This document shows, piece after piece, positions 28,524 to 38,279 of a stretch of DNA of 64,000 nucleotides. The notes beneath the pieces were generated by a model, which saw nothing but the letters and a program-made list of their open reading frames with translations, was not told the DNA's origin and did no database searches. The number at the start of each line of letters is the position of its first letter. Position 1 is the first letter of the stretch. Position numbers and translations under genes: made by a program. The stretch is taken from positions 434,001-498,000 of the forward strand of contig CAWCQQ010000007.1 in NCBI GenBank assembly GCA_963797675.1, given 5' to 3'. This DNA comes from DASQPR01 sp963797675 (GTDB taxonomy: Bacteria > Actinomycetota > Actinomycetes > Mycobacteriales > Micromonosporaceae).

Positions 28524-30111
28524 CTACAACGGGATGTTGCCGTGCTTCTTCGGCGGCAGGCTGTCTCGCTTGTTGCGCAGCTGGCGCAGGCCGCGGACGA
28601 TCTGCGAACGGGTCGCGGACGGTGCGATCACCGAGTCCACATAGCCGCGTTCGGCCGCGACGTAAGGATTGACCAGCGTGTCCTCGTACTCCTCGACCAG
28701 CTCGGCCCGTTTCGCCACCGGATCCGCCGCGTCCTTGAGTTCGGACGCGGTAGAGGATGTTGACCGCACCCTGCGCGCCCATCACGGCGATCTGCGCGGT
28801 CGGCCAGGCGAAGTTGAGGTCCGCGCCCATGTGCTTCGAGCCCATCACGTCGTACGCGCCGCCGTAGGACTTGCGCGTGATCACGGTGATCTTCGGGACG
28901 GTCGCCTCGGCGTACGCGTAGATGAGCTTCGCGCCTCGGCGGATGATGCCGTCCCACTCCTGCCCGGTGCCGGGAAGGAATCCGGGCACGTCGACGAAGG
29001 TCAAGACCGGGACATTAAAAGCGTCACAGGTACGCACGAACCGCGCCGCCTTCTCGGATGCGTCGATGTCGAGACAGCCGGCGAGGTGCATCGGCTGGTT
29101 CGCCACGACGCCGACCGGGCGGCCCTCGACCCGTCCGAAGCCGACGATGATGTTCGGTGCGAACAGAGGATGGACCTCGAGGAATTCGCCGTCGTCGAGG
29201 ATCGATTCGAGGACGTGATGCATGTCGTACGGCTGGTTCGCCGAGTCCGGGATCAGCGTGTCGAGTTCCCGGTCCTCGTCGGTGACGTCCACCGAGGAGA
29301 CCACGTCGTAGACCACCGGTTCGTCCAGGTTGTTGGACGGCAGGTAGGACAGCAGCGCCTTCACGTAGGAGAACGCGTCGTCCTCGTCGCTTGCCAGGTA
29401 GTGCGCGTTGCCCGACTTCGTATTGTGCGTACGCGCGCCGCCCAACTCCTCCATGCCGACGTCCTCGCCGGTCACCGTCTTGATCACGTCCGGTCCGGTG
29501 ATGAACATGTGCGAGGTCTTGTCGACCATGATGGTGAAGTCGGTGACCGCCGGCGAGTAGACGGCACCACCGGCGCACGGCCCGACGACGAGCGAGATCT
29601 GCGGGATGACGCCCGACGCGCGTACGTTCCGGAAGAAGATCTCGCCGTAGAGCCCGAGCGAGGCCACGCCCTCCTGGATCCGGGCGCCGCCGGAGTCGTT
29701 GATGCCGATCACCGGGCAGCCGGTCTTCATCGCCATGTCCATGACCTTGACGATCTTCTCGCCGAACACTTCGCCGAGCGAGCCGCCGAACACCGTGAAG
29801 TCCTGGGCGAACACGCAGACCGGCCGACCGTCGACGGTGCCGTAGCCGGTGACCACGCCGTCGCCGTACGGGCGGGACTTGTCCATGCCGAAGTTGGTCG
29901 AGCGGTGCCGGGCGAACTCGTCCAGCTCGACGAAGGATCCCTCGTCGAGCAGCGCATCGATGCGCTCGCGGGCGGTCTTCTTGCCGCGTGCGTGCTGCTT
30001 CTCGATCGCCCGCGCCGAGCCGGCGTGGACCGCTTCATCAAGGCGTCGCCGATGATCTTCGAGCTTGCCCGCGGTGGTGTGGAGGTTCTGCTGCTCAGTC
30101 GAGGCGGTCAC
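28524..30111 (-). CDS. accD5: Acyl-CoA (propionyl-CoA) carboxylase beta subunit (one frame break)
   Basis: Carboxyltransferase of the PccB/AccD5 type: GARIQEGVASLGLYGEIFFRNV in the N-terminal crotonase domain, GPCAGGAVYSPAVTDF, and in the C-terminal domain VPGFLPGTGQEWDGIIRRGAKLIYAYAEATVPKIT with SYGGAYDVMGSKHMGAD. It transfers carboxyl from biotin to acyl-CoA with AccA3 and AccE. One extra base near 28747 separates VNILYR from SELKDAADPVAKRAELVEEY. The GTG start at 30111 faces birA across 103 bp. Confidence 0.92.
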
Positions 30112-30158
30112 GCCCCGATGCTATAGCGACGGCTCGGGCCCGATCCCGGGCAGCGGCG

Positions 30159-30194
30159 AAGATCACCGCAAGTGCCGCGTACTGCGGTGATCTT
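30159..30194. promoter_or_regulatory. 12-bp inverted repeat in the birA/accD5 divergent promoter region
   Basis: AAGATCACCGCA (30159-30170) and TGCGGTGATCTT (30183-30194) are perfect inverted repeats around a 12-nt spacer. The site sits between the divergent accD5 (30111) and birA (30215) starts, placed to control both. The sequence does not match the BioQ motif I know. Confidence 0.5.
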
Positions 30195-30214
30195 GGGGTG
30201 ACTAGGCTCCGAGA

Positions 30215-31059
30215 GTGAGTCCCTTATTCGGATCTCGAACGTCCGCCACTGTCCGAGCCGGCGTTGCGGCGAGCGCTGATCGTCGAGGGCGGCGTGTGGA
30301 CCGACGTCCGCTACCGATTCCAGACCGGCTCCACGAACGCCGACGTTGCCGCGGCGGCCCGCGACGGCGCCCCGGAAGGCTTGGTCGTGGTCGCGGACGA
30401 GCAGACCGCCGGCAAGGGCCGGCTCGATCGGCAGTGGACGTCGCCGCCGGCGGCCGGCATCGCGGTCAGCGTGCTGCTACGGCCCGGTCAGGCCGTCGAG
30501 GAGCGCGGATGGTCGCCGGTACCGCTTCGCAGGTACGCGCATCTGCCGCTGCTCGCCGGCGTTGCGCTGGCCGAGTCGGTACGGCGCCTCGGTGACGTGG
30601 ACGCCGTACTCAAATGGCCTAATGATCTTCTGATCGGTGACCGCAAGTGTGCCGGCGTGCTGGCCGAGACGGTGGCCGCACCGGACGGCGGGGCACCGGC
30701 CGTCGTGGTCGGCATCGGTCTGAACGTCACGCTGCGGGAATCCGAGCTGCCACGGCCGGATGCGACGTCGCTGCAGCTGGCCGGATCGTCCTGCGTGGAC
30801 CGCGACCCGTTGCTGCGGGCGCTGCTGCGGACGTTCGCGGACCGCTATGCCGCCTGGCGCGACGCCGGCGGCGATCCGGTAGCGAGCGGGCTGATGGAGA
30901 TGTACCGCTTCCATTGCGCGACGATCGGTCGGACCGTGCGCGTCGAGTTACCCGGCGGCGACGCACGTGACCGGAGAGGCCACATCGGTCGACGACGATG
31001 GATGTCTGGTGGTCGGTGGGCGTAGCATCGCGGCTGGCGATGTCATCCACGTGCGCTGA
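30215..31059 (+). CDS. birA: Biotin--[acetyl-CoA carboxylase] ligase BirA (two frame breaks)
   Basis: Catalytic domain with QTGSTNADV, the biotin/ATP loop AGKGRLDRQW, LKWPNDLLIGDRKCAGVLAE, and VVVGIGLNVTL. It biotinylates the AccA3 BCCP. There is no N-terminal winged helix, as usual in actinobacteria, so it is not itself a repressor. GTG 30215 is chosen: removing an extra G near 30230 gives MSPLFDLERPPLSEPALRRAL, matching the family N-terminus. A second extra base near 30963 hides the C-terminal domain end VDDDGCLVVGGRSIAAGDVIHVR, with stop at 31059. Confidence 0.85.
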
Positions 31060-31195
31060 ACCGCGTGGCTTCGCGCGGTGGGCGGCGGATGGAATGCGGA
31101 GCGCGACAAATGAGGAACGTTCAGTGGAGACCGCAGGATGAACGTCTCCGCTACCGTCATGCGCGGATAAGTCGGTAAAACTGAGGGAGGTTGGT

Positions 31196-31738
31196 GTGGG
31201 TTTTCCGGAGAATGAGCTGACCAGCAACGAAAGCGTGGTCATGCACATCCACCCGCACTGGAAGTCGGTGGTCGGTCCGTTCGCGGTTCTGATCGTCTGC
31301 CTGGCGGGCATGGGTGGCGTCTGGTGGTGGAACCCGGGCACGGTTGTGACCCTGATCTTCGCGGTGATCGCGCTGGCCCTCATCGTGGTGTTCTGGCTCT
31401 GGCCGTTCATGAAGTGGCGTGCCACGCACTACGTCTTCACGAACGAGCGGGTCATCACCCGGGTTGGCGTGTTCGGCCGGGATATGGAGAACATCCCGCT
31501 GAACCGGGTCAACGACGTGTCGTCGCACCAGTCGTTCTTCGACCGTCTGATCGGCAGCGGCACGCTGATCATCGAGTCGGCCGGCGATCGCGGCCAGGAG
31601 CCGCTCAAGGAGATCCCGCACGTCACGCGGGTCGCGCGCGAGCTGCACGAGCTGATCGACCCCGATCAGGTCCGCCCGGCGACGCCGACGCAGGCCACCG
31701 ACGGCTCGACGCAGCAGCTGAGCGCGGACAAGAACTGA
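31196..31738 (+). CDS. PH domain-containing membrane protein
   Basis: 180 aa. Two membrane helices (VVGPFAVLIVCLAGMGGVWWW and VVTLIFAVIALALIVVFWLWPF) are followed by a bacterial PH-like domain (THYVFTNERVITRVGVFGRDMENIPLNRVNDVSSHQ). GTG 31196 has SD GGGAGG. Rv3278c next to birA in M. tuberculosis has the same architecture. Function unknown. A classical intrinsic terminator follows. Confidence 0.85.
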   Translation: MGFPENELTSNESVVMHIHPHWKSVVGPFAVLIVCLAGMGGVWWWNPGTVVTLIFAVIALALIVVFWLWPFMKWRATHYVFTNERVITRVGVFGRDMENIPLNRVNDVSSHQSFFDRLIGSGTLIIESAGDRGQEPLKEIPHVTRVARELHELIDPDQVRPATPTQATDGSTQQLSADKN

Positions 31739-31757
31739 ATTCGACGCACACGAGATC

Positions 31758-31790
31758 AGGCGCTCCCGATATCGGGGGCGCCTATTTTTT
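31758..31790 (+). terminator. Intrinsic terminator after the PH-domain gene
   Basis: 13-bp stem AGGCGCTCCCGAT / ATCGGGGGCGCCT (one G-U pair) followed by ATTTTTT. One of the few classical U-tract terminators in the window. It also serves the convergent MaoC-like gene, whose stop lies at 31790. Confidence 0.8.
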
Positions 31791-32264
31791 CATGGCCGTA
31801 CGGCGAACCAGCCGCGGAACGTCGTACGCATGACTGCCTTCTGTCGCCGTTGCGGCGGGTCATCGTCGCCTGCAGCCGGAGCGTGCCGAATCCGGGCCGG
31901 GTTGCGGACAGCTCGGCGCCCAGCACGTCGAGTCGGTGGCCAGTTCGTCGCCGGCGTAGACCGGTGCCAGCCAGCGCAGCTCCTCTAGGCCAGGGGAGGC
32001 GTCACCGGCGGCACGCGAGAGCAGTCGGTCGACGTACGCTCGCATGAACAGCGCCGCCGTGAAGAATCCACTCGCGATCACGTCGCCGTACGCGCTGGCG
32101 GCGGCCAACTCCTGGTTGACGTGGTACCACTGCGGATCGAAACGCTCGGCGAAGGCCAGCATCTCGTCGCGATCGATCGTGATGGTCCCGAGGTCGAACG
32201 ACGTGCCGACGGCCAGGTCCTCGAAGAACAGCTCGGCCGGCGCGCCGGTGCCGGACCGGATCAC
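31790..32264 (-). CDS. MaoC-like acyl dehydratase (two frame breaks)
   Basis: GTG 32264 gives MIRSGTGAPAELFFEDLAVGTSFDLG. The hotdog-fold hydratase core AFAERFDPQWYHVN carries the conserved D-x4-H dyad. Further conserved parts are DVIASGFFTAALFMRAYVDRLL and LRWLAPVYAGDEL. Losses near 31936 and 31841 break the frame before LDVLGAEL and before the end TTFRGWFAVRP. It likely hydrates an enoyl-CoA. The start is 2 bp after the GtrA gene stop, so the two are translationally coupled although functionally unlike. Confidence 0.7.
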
Positions 32265-32266
32265 GG

Positions 32267-32858
32267 TTACCTCGGGCCGGTGGCGCCGGCCTGTGCGTCC
32301 GCGGCGACCGGCCGCATTTCCGCCTCGAGCGGCTCGGTGATGAGTTCGAACTCGACGTCGTCCAACGCGTCGGAGTCCTCGACGACCTGCACCGGAACCA
32401 CACCGATGATGGCCGCCTCGGCCTCGACCGGGTGCTTCTTGAACACGAACGTCCGGTAGGTCAGGAGCAGGAAGACCGTGCCGACCAGGACGCTTCCGAA
32501 GCGGACGTAGCTCAGGTCGAGCCGGTCGGCGCTGTCGATGTCGGAGCAGGCGGCGCCCGCCGTCCAGGACGACGAGCTGGATGCCGAGGCCGATCAGGTT
32601 CAGGAGTGCGAACAACGGCAGCTCGCGCCGGAGCGGCGTACGGGCCCGGTGGCGGTAGGTGACGTTGCGGTTCAGCACGAACGAGCCGACGGTCGCGATC
32701 GCCGTGGAGATCGTGTTGGCCGTCAGCGCGCCGAGCGCGAAGAACACCTCGAAGAGGACCATGCCGAAGGCCGTGTTGAAGCCGCCGACCAAGCCGAACG
32801 TGATCAACTCCTTGACCAGGCTTCGGCGGTGCTCGGGGATGAATCGGATCAAGCGCAC
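32267..32858 (-). CDS. GtrA-like membrane protein, copy 1 (one frame break)
   Basis: GtrA fold with four helices: LVKELITFGLVGGFNTAFGMVLF, LTANTISTAIATVGSFVLNRNVTY, LPLFALLNLIGLGIQLVVL and SVLVGTVFLLLTYRTFVFKK. An acidic cytoplasmic tail (VEDSDALDDVEFELITEP) follows. GtrA proteins are linked to flipping or use of polyprenyl-phosphate sugars. An extra base near 32558 splits it. It lies 61 bp downstream of a second GtrA gene. Confidence 0.75.
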
Positions 32859-32919
32859 CCGGCCACCCTACGGGAGGCACCTGTGATCCGCACGTCTCAA
32901 TGCCCAGCTGCGGTTCAGG

Positions 32920-33444
32920 TCACGTCCCGGCGCGGTCGTCACGGCTGTCGGGTTGGGCGAGCGAGGCGAATACATACCGCCGGTACGCCCAGAAGCGGAA
33001 TGCGGTGCCCAGGATGAGCCCGAAGCCCTGCTTCGCGATGTTGTCGGCGAGCCGGGTGTGGAAGATCTCCGGCCGCCAGGCGCCGAGCAAGCTGTGACTG
33101 ATCCACAGGCACGCGAGGCTGATCGCGAGGCCGATCACGTTGAACACGGCGTACAGGACGTACTCGCGGCGGAGGCTCGATCTCGGCCGATCACGCCAGG
33201 TCCAGAACCGGTTGCCGATGAACGCGACGGTGGCCGAGATGCAGGTCGAGACGACCGCCGCCGCGAACCAGTCGCCGTCGAACATGCTCAGCGCCGCATT
33301 GAACGCGATCGTGTCGACGATCCACGCTACGACGCCGACCGCGCCGAACTTGCCCAGCTCGTGGATCTCGCGTTGAAACCGCGTGTAGAGCGTGCGTACG
33401 CGGGAGGCTTCCGGGATATCGTCCGGGGCTGGGCGTTGCGGCAC
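32920..33444 (-). CDS. GtrA-like membrane protein, copy 2
   Basis: 174 aa from GTG 33444 (MPQRPAPDDIPEASRVRTLYTRF). GtrA pattern ELGKFGAVGVVAWIVDTIAFNAAL, VVSTCISATVAFIGNRFWTWRDRPRS, VLYAVFNVIGLAISLACLWIS and KQGFGLILGTAFRFWAYRRYVF. M. tuberculosis has a GtrA protein (Rv3277) at the same place relative to birA and accD5. It may partner the polyprenyl-phosphate mannose pathway encoded at 26027. Confidence 0.85.
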   Translation of the reverse strand: MPQRPAPDDIPEASRVRTLYTRFQREIHELGKFGAVGVVAWIVDTIAFNAALSMFDGDWFAAAVVSTCISATVAFIGNRFWTWRDRPRSSLRREYVLYAVFNVIGLAISLACLWISHSLLGAWRPEIFHTRLADNIAKQGFGLILGTAFRFWAYRRYVFASLAQPDSRDDRAGT

Positions 33445-33568
33445 GCACGACAGCGTACCCGGATTGGGTCGGACGCCATGGGGGAAGAGTAAGGACGTAC
33501 CCCGACCGACCGGAGGTGAGCGAAGCTGCAGGAAAAATAGGCCCTTCACGCGCTAGTACGCACCGCTA

Positions 33569-33605
33569 TGCAGAATCTGCAAGCTTGTGCACTTTTTCAC
33601 AAGCT
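33569..33605. promoter_or_regulatory. CRP/GlxR-like site and adjoining palindrome upstream of pckG
   Basis: TGTGC-N6-TCACA (33586-33601) differs by one base from the actinobacterial CRP/GlxR consensus TGTGA-N6-TCACA and is embedded in an 8-bp inverted repeat (33582-33589 with 33598-33605). Directly before it lies TGCAGA-A-TCTGCA (33569-33581). The pair sits about 200 bp upstream of the pckG ATG in a 353-bp gene-free gap (33445-33797) in which I see nothing else. Confidence 0.5.
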
Positions 33606-33797
33606 CTCCCAATGACTGGGACGGCGTCCAGGCTTACGCTGATCGAAACCTTGGGTGTCCTCCCGGTTCCACCAAGCCGTACGGGCATCGCCGCTCGGTA
33701 ATGATCTTGCCGACCGAACAGCAGATAATCGGCCATAAGCCGCACACGGATGATATGGCCAAAAAGTAAGACGACGACGACCAAAGGAGATCGCGTC

Positions 33798-35643
33798 ATG
33801 ACAGCTCCGTCCACCTTCCCGCTCGGGTTGGACAGCGCCCCGACCGCCCATCAGCGCCTGCTCGCCTGGGTTCGTGAAGTAGCCGAACTCACCACGCCCG
33901 ACCGGATCGTCTGGGTCGACGGCTCGGACGCCGAGTGGAAGCGACTCTCCGACGGACTCGTCGCCGCCGGCACGCTCGTCCGGCTCAACGACGAGCTCAA
34001 GCCCAACTCGTTCTGGGCGCGGACCGACCCGACCGACGTGGCCCGGGTCGAGCAGCGCACGTTCATCTGCTCGGTCGATCCGGAGGATGCCGGGCCGACG
34101 AACAACTGGATGGCGCCGGCGGACATGAAGCGTGTCATGACCGAGCTGTACCGCGGCTGCATGCGCGGCCGCACGATGTACGTGATCCCGTTCTGCATGG
34201 GCCCGCTGACCGCGGAGAGCCCGATGTTCGGCGTCGAGATCACCGACAGCGCGTACGTCGTGCTGTCCATGAAGATCATGACCCGGATGGGTACGCACGT
34301 CCTCGAAGCGATGGGCGACGACGCCGTGTTCGTGCCGGCCCTGCACAGCGTCGGCGCGCCGCTGGAAGCGGGCCAGGAAGACGTCCCGTGGCCGTGCAAC
34401 GAAGAGAAGTACATCTCGCACTTCCCCGAGGAGCGGATGATCTGGTCGTACGGGTCCGGCTACGGCGGCAACTCGCTGCTCGGCAAGAAGTGCTACTCGC
34501 TGCGGATCGCCAGCGTGATGGGCCGCGACGAGGGCTGGCTCGCCGAGCACATGCTGATCCTCAAGCTGACGTCGCCCGAGGGCAAGGTCTACCACGTCGC
34601 GGGCGCGTTCCCGTCGGCCTGCGGCAAGACGAACCTCGCGATGCTCGAGCCGACGATCCCCGGCTGGGACGTCCGTACGCTCGGCGACGACATCGCCTGG
34701 ATGCGGTACGGCACCGACGGCCGCCTGTACGCGGTGAACCCGGAGTACGGCCTGTTCGGCGTCGCGCCGGGCACCGACTACACCACGAACCCGAACGCGA
34801 TGCGCACCATCGCCAAGGGCAACACGCTGTTCACGAACGTCGCCCGTACCGACGACGGGGACGTCTGGTGGGAGGGCATGGGCGACGCCGCCCGCGCACC
34901 TCATCGACTGGCACGGCAACGACTGGACGCCGGATTCGACCGACGTGTCCAGCCACCCGAACAGCCGCTTCTGCACGCCGATCACGCAGTGCCCGATCCT
35001 GGCCGACGAGTACGAGGACCCGCAGGGCGTGCCGATCGACGCGATCCTGTTCGGTGGCCGCCGCAAGACGACGATCCCGCTGGTCACCGAGGCCCGCGAC
35101 TGGGTGCACGGCGTCTACATGGGCGCGACGCTCTCGTCCGAGACGACCGCGGCCGCGGTCGGCCAGGTCGGCGTCGTCCGCCGCGACCCGATGGCGATGC
35201 TGCCGTTCATCGGCTACAACGCCGGCGACTACTTCAACCACTGGATCCAGATGGGCAAGGGCGGCGGCGACAACGCCGGCGACCCGGCCCTGCTGCCGAA
35301 GATCTTCTACGTGAACTGGTTCCGCCGCGGCGACCAGGGCCAGTTCCTGTGGCCCGGGTTCGGCGAGAACAGCCGGGTGCTGAAGTGGGTGATCGAGCGC
35401 ATCGAAGGAAAGGCGGACGCGGTCGAGACGGCTATCGGACACGTACCCACTCCGGAGTCGCTCGACCTCGACGGTCTGGACCTGTCGGCGGACGACATCG
35501 CGGCCGCGCTGCGGGTCGACACGGACGAGTGGCGTGCCGAGATCCCGCAGGTCGTGGCATGGTTCGAGCAGTTCGGCGACAAGCTGCCGGCGGTGCTGTG
35601 GGCCGAGCTCGACGCGCTGAAAGCCCGCCTCGGCGTCGAGTAA
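33798..35643 (+). CDS. pckG: Phosphoenolpyruvate carboxykinase, GTP-dependent (one frame break)
   Basis: About 615 aa. Diagnostic regions: NNWMAPADMKRVMTELYRGCMRGRTMYVIPFCMGP, YGSGYGGNSLLGKKCYSLRIAS (substrate Arg/Lys), the P-loop AGAFPSACGKTNLAM with the hyper-reactive Cys, GDDIAWMRYG with the Mn ligand Asp, and FGGRRKTTIPLV. It converts oxaloacetate plus GTP to PEP, the gluconeogenic entry step; glpX in the same window acts further along that pathway. ATG 33798 has SD AAGGAGA. An extra C near 34893 breaks the frame between GDAA and AHLIDWHGNDW. Confidence 0.95.
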
Positions 35644-35657
35644 AAAGATCTTGTAAA

Positions 35658-35689
35658 GCGGCGCCGCCCCGGGAACGAGGCGGCGCCGC
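35658..35689 (+). terminator. Hairpin terminator after pckG
   Basis: Perfect 11-bp stem GCGGCGCCGCC / GGCGGCGCCGC with a 10-nt loop, 15 bp after the pckG stop. No U-tract. Confidence 0.65.
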
Positions 35690-35715
35690 AATCGTTGAGG
35701 GATAGTCTCCAAGAC

Positions 35716-36478
35716 GTGCGGAATCTGATGTATTCGGTGTACGAGAAACGCCTGCTCGCGTCGCTGGCCGGCAAGCCTCGTCCGCACCACGTCGGCCTGA
35801 TGTGCGACGGCAACCGCCGGTGGGCACGGGAAATGGGCTACGTCGACCCGAACGACGGCCACCGGGTCGGCGCCGAGAAGATCAAGGCCGTGCTGAGCTG
35901 GTGCGAGCAGGCCGGCATCGGGCACGTGACGCTCTACCTGCTCGGCACCGAGAACCTCCGCCGACCGGCCGCCGAACTCGATCCGCTGCTGAAGATCATC
36001 GAGGATCTGGCCGGTGAACTGGCCGAGGACGGCCGCTGGCAGCTGCGCCCGGTCGGCGCGCTGGACGTGCTGCCGGCGGCGACATGCGGCCGCGCTCAAG
36101 GCGGCCGAGAATGCGACCGCGGACCGGAGCACCGGGATGATCGTCAACATGGCCGTCGGGTACGGCGGCCGGCGCGAGATCGCCGACGCGGTCCGGGCGC
36201 TGCTGTTCCAGCACGCGAGCAAGGGCGGCACGCTGGAGGAGCTGGCCGAGGTGCTGGACGTCGAGCACATCGCCGAGCACCTCTACACCAAGGGCCAGCC
36301 GGATCCCGACCTCGTCATCCGTACGAGCGGTGAGCAGCGCCTGTCCGGGTTCCTGCTCTGGCAGTCGGCGCACTCGGAGTTCTACTTCTGCGACGTCAAC
36401 TGGCCGGACTTCCGGCACGTGGATTTCCTTCGCGCTCTCCGGTCCTACGCCAATCGTCAGCGACGATTCGGCGCCTGA
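35716..36478 (+). CDS. Isoprenyl (Z-prenyl) diphosphate synthase (one frame break)
   Basis: UppS-family cis-prenyltransferase. The N-terminus reads MRNLMYSVYEKRLLASLAG, then PHHVGLMCDGNRRWARE with the catalytic Asp and the DGNRRW motif; further HVTLYLLGTENLRR, IVNMAVGYGGRREIADAV, and the C-terminal DLVIRTSGEQRLSGFLLWQSAHSEFYF with the RTSGExRxSxF signature. The product chain length (Z-farnesyl versus decaprenyl) cannot be fixed. M. tuberculosis Rv1086, near phoH2, makes Z,E-FPP. An extra G near 36076 separates LDVLP from RRHAAALKAAEN. Confidence 0.88.
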
Positions 36479-36703
36479 TCCAGCATTATGAGACGGCCGA
36501 GGGGCCGTTGACCTGCTTCGACGTGCCTCTAGCCCAATGTGGCGCCCGGGCGCTACCTTCTCTTTATGGCCCGGGGGTTTCCCGGGTCAGCCGGCCGGCC
36601 GGACAGCGTTCTCGAATCGCGGAGGCTGCACCCGACCCCGCGATCCGGTCAGACGGATGTGTGGGCGACATGGGCGGGGTGCACGCCCACCGGAGCAGGC
36701 CTT

Positions 36704-38069
36704 GTGACTATTCGCCGGACCGTCTCAGCAGCCAAATCAACGACCTCGCGCACAGATTCCCCTTCCCCGGATGCGGCCTCCCCGCACACCTACGTACTGG
36801 ACACCTCGGTCCTTCTCGCAGACCCGGCGGCCTTTGTGCGGTTCGCCGAACACGAGGTAGTCCTTCCGCTGATCGTCATCTCCGAGCTTGAGGGCAAGCG
36901 GCACCATCCCGAACTCGGATATTTCGCCCGGGCTGCGCTGCGCCGCCTGGACGAACTTCGCATCCAGCACGGCCGCCTCGACGAGCCGATCCCGGTCAAC
37001 GAGGCCGGCGGCACCGTCCGCGTGGAGCTCAATCACACCGACATTTCCGTACTTCCCCTTGGATTCCGTACCGATCAGAATGATGTTCGTATTCTCTCGG
37101 TCGCGCTCGCGCTCGCCTCCGAAGGCGCCGAGCGTCACACTCGTCACGAAGGACATGCCGCTGCGCGTGAAGGCGGCTGCGGTCGGGTTGCCGGCCGACG
37201 AATACCGGCACGGCCAGGCCAGCGACCCGACCTGGACCGGCATGGCCGAGGTCACGGTCGAAGAGGACCAGCTCACGTCGCTGTACGCGGGTCAGACGCT
37301 GGACCTCGACGAAGCCGCAAGCCTGCCGATCCATACCGGGTTGATGCTGCACTCGCCGCGCGGGTCCGCGCTGGGCCGGGTCACTGCGGATAAGACCGTG
37401 ACACTGGTACGCGGTGACCGGGAGGCACTCGGATTGCACGGCCGCTCGGCGGAGCAGCGCATCGCGCTGGACCTGCTGCTGGACGAGTCCGTCGGGATCG
37501 TCTCACTCGGCGGCCGGGCCGGCACCGGAAAGTCCGCGCTGGCGCTCTGCGCCGGGCTGGAGCAGGTGCTGGAGAAGCGGCGGCACAAGAAGGTCATCGT
37601 GTTCCGGCCGCTGTTTGCGGTCGGCGGTCAGGAACTCGGCTATCTGCCGGGCAGCGAGGCCGAGAAGATGTCGCCGTGGGGGCAGGCGGTGTTCGACACC
37701 CTCGGTGCGATCGTGAACGAGAACGTGCTGGATGAGGTGATGAGCCGCGGGATGCTGGAAGTCCTGCCGCTGACCCATATCCGCGGCCGGAGCCTGCACG
37801 ATGCGTTCGTGATCGTGGACGAGGCGCAGTCGCTCGAACGCGGCGTTTTGTTGACCGTCCTGTCGCGGATCGGTCAGGGTTCGCGCGTCGTGCTGACTCA
37901 CGACGTGGCGCAGCGGGACAACCTCCGCGTGGGTCGTCACGACGGCGTCGTGGCCGTGATCGAGGCACTGAAGGGACATCCACTGTTCGCACATGTCACC
38001 CTCACCCGTTCGGAGCGCTCGCCCATCGCCGAAGTGGTCACGGATCTCCTTGAGGACCTGCCCGTCTAG
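36704..38069 (+). CDS. phoH2: PIN-PhoH fusion ATPase/RNase (one frame break)
   Basis: N-terminal PIN domain (TYVLDTSVLLADPAAFVRF, VISELEGKR, QNDVRILSVALAL with acidic active-site residues), then a PhoH ATPase/helicase domain with Walker A LGGRAGTGKSALALCAGLE, Walker B AFVIVDEAQSLE and the motif QGSRVVLTHD. PhoH2 proteins of mycobacteria are RNA helicases/RNases. GTG 36704 (MTIRRTVSAAKS) with SD GGAGCAGG is chosen; the frame is open further upstream. An extra base near 37130 breaks it before SVTLVTKDMPLRVKA. No partner antitoxin gene is evident in the 225 bp upstream. Confidence 0.9.
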
Positions 38070-38118
38070 GGATAGTTCACCCTGAATTAACGGGATTTAT
38101 CACGTCGCGGTCGTGACA

Positions 38119-38210
38119 CGATCGGGCGCGTGCGTTTGCCAACCGGACCCGGGCTGGGCCATGGTGTTGAGCGAGCGCCACGCGCCCGATCGATGGGTTG
38201 CAGCGCTCGC
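38119..38210 (+). ncRNA. Candidate structured 5' leader with pseudoknot upstream of the lytic transglycosylase
   Basis: A perfect 14-bp stem joins 38119-38132 (CGATCGGGCGCGTG) and 38179-38192. Its 46-nt loop ends with GCGAGCGC (38171-38178), which can pair perfectly with GCGCTCGC at 38203-38210 just past the stem, forming an H-type pseudoknot. The 210-bp gap between phoH2 and the cell-wall hydrolase holds no supported gene. Leaders of such hydrolases in actinobacteria often carry riboswitches, but the conserved c-di-AMP (ydaO) core is not visible here. Confidence 0.4.
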
Positions 38211-38279
38211 GGCACGTCCGGATTTGACTTCCCCCCGGCCACGTGACCGCGTCCTTGCCCCCGACGAAGGGACGCACTT

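Noticed and set aside
28669..30126. 485-codon plus-strand frame opposite accD5
   Set aside because: The minus strand is an unmistakable carboxyltransferase; the opposing frame is low-complexity Arg/Val/His/Asp sequence.
36508..36891. Antitoxin (phoAT-like) gene upstream of phoH2
   Set aside because: The open frame runs deep into the PIN domain coding region in another frame and has no family-like features; no supported antitoxin start or SD.
38070..38279. c-di-AMP (ydaO-type) riboswitch before the transglycosylase gene
   Set aside because: The genomic context fits, but the conserved core resembling CCGAACCC...CAGCTAACC is not present; only an unclassified structured leader is supported.
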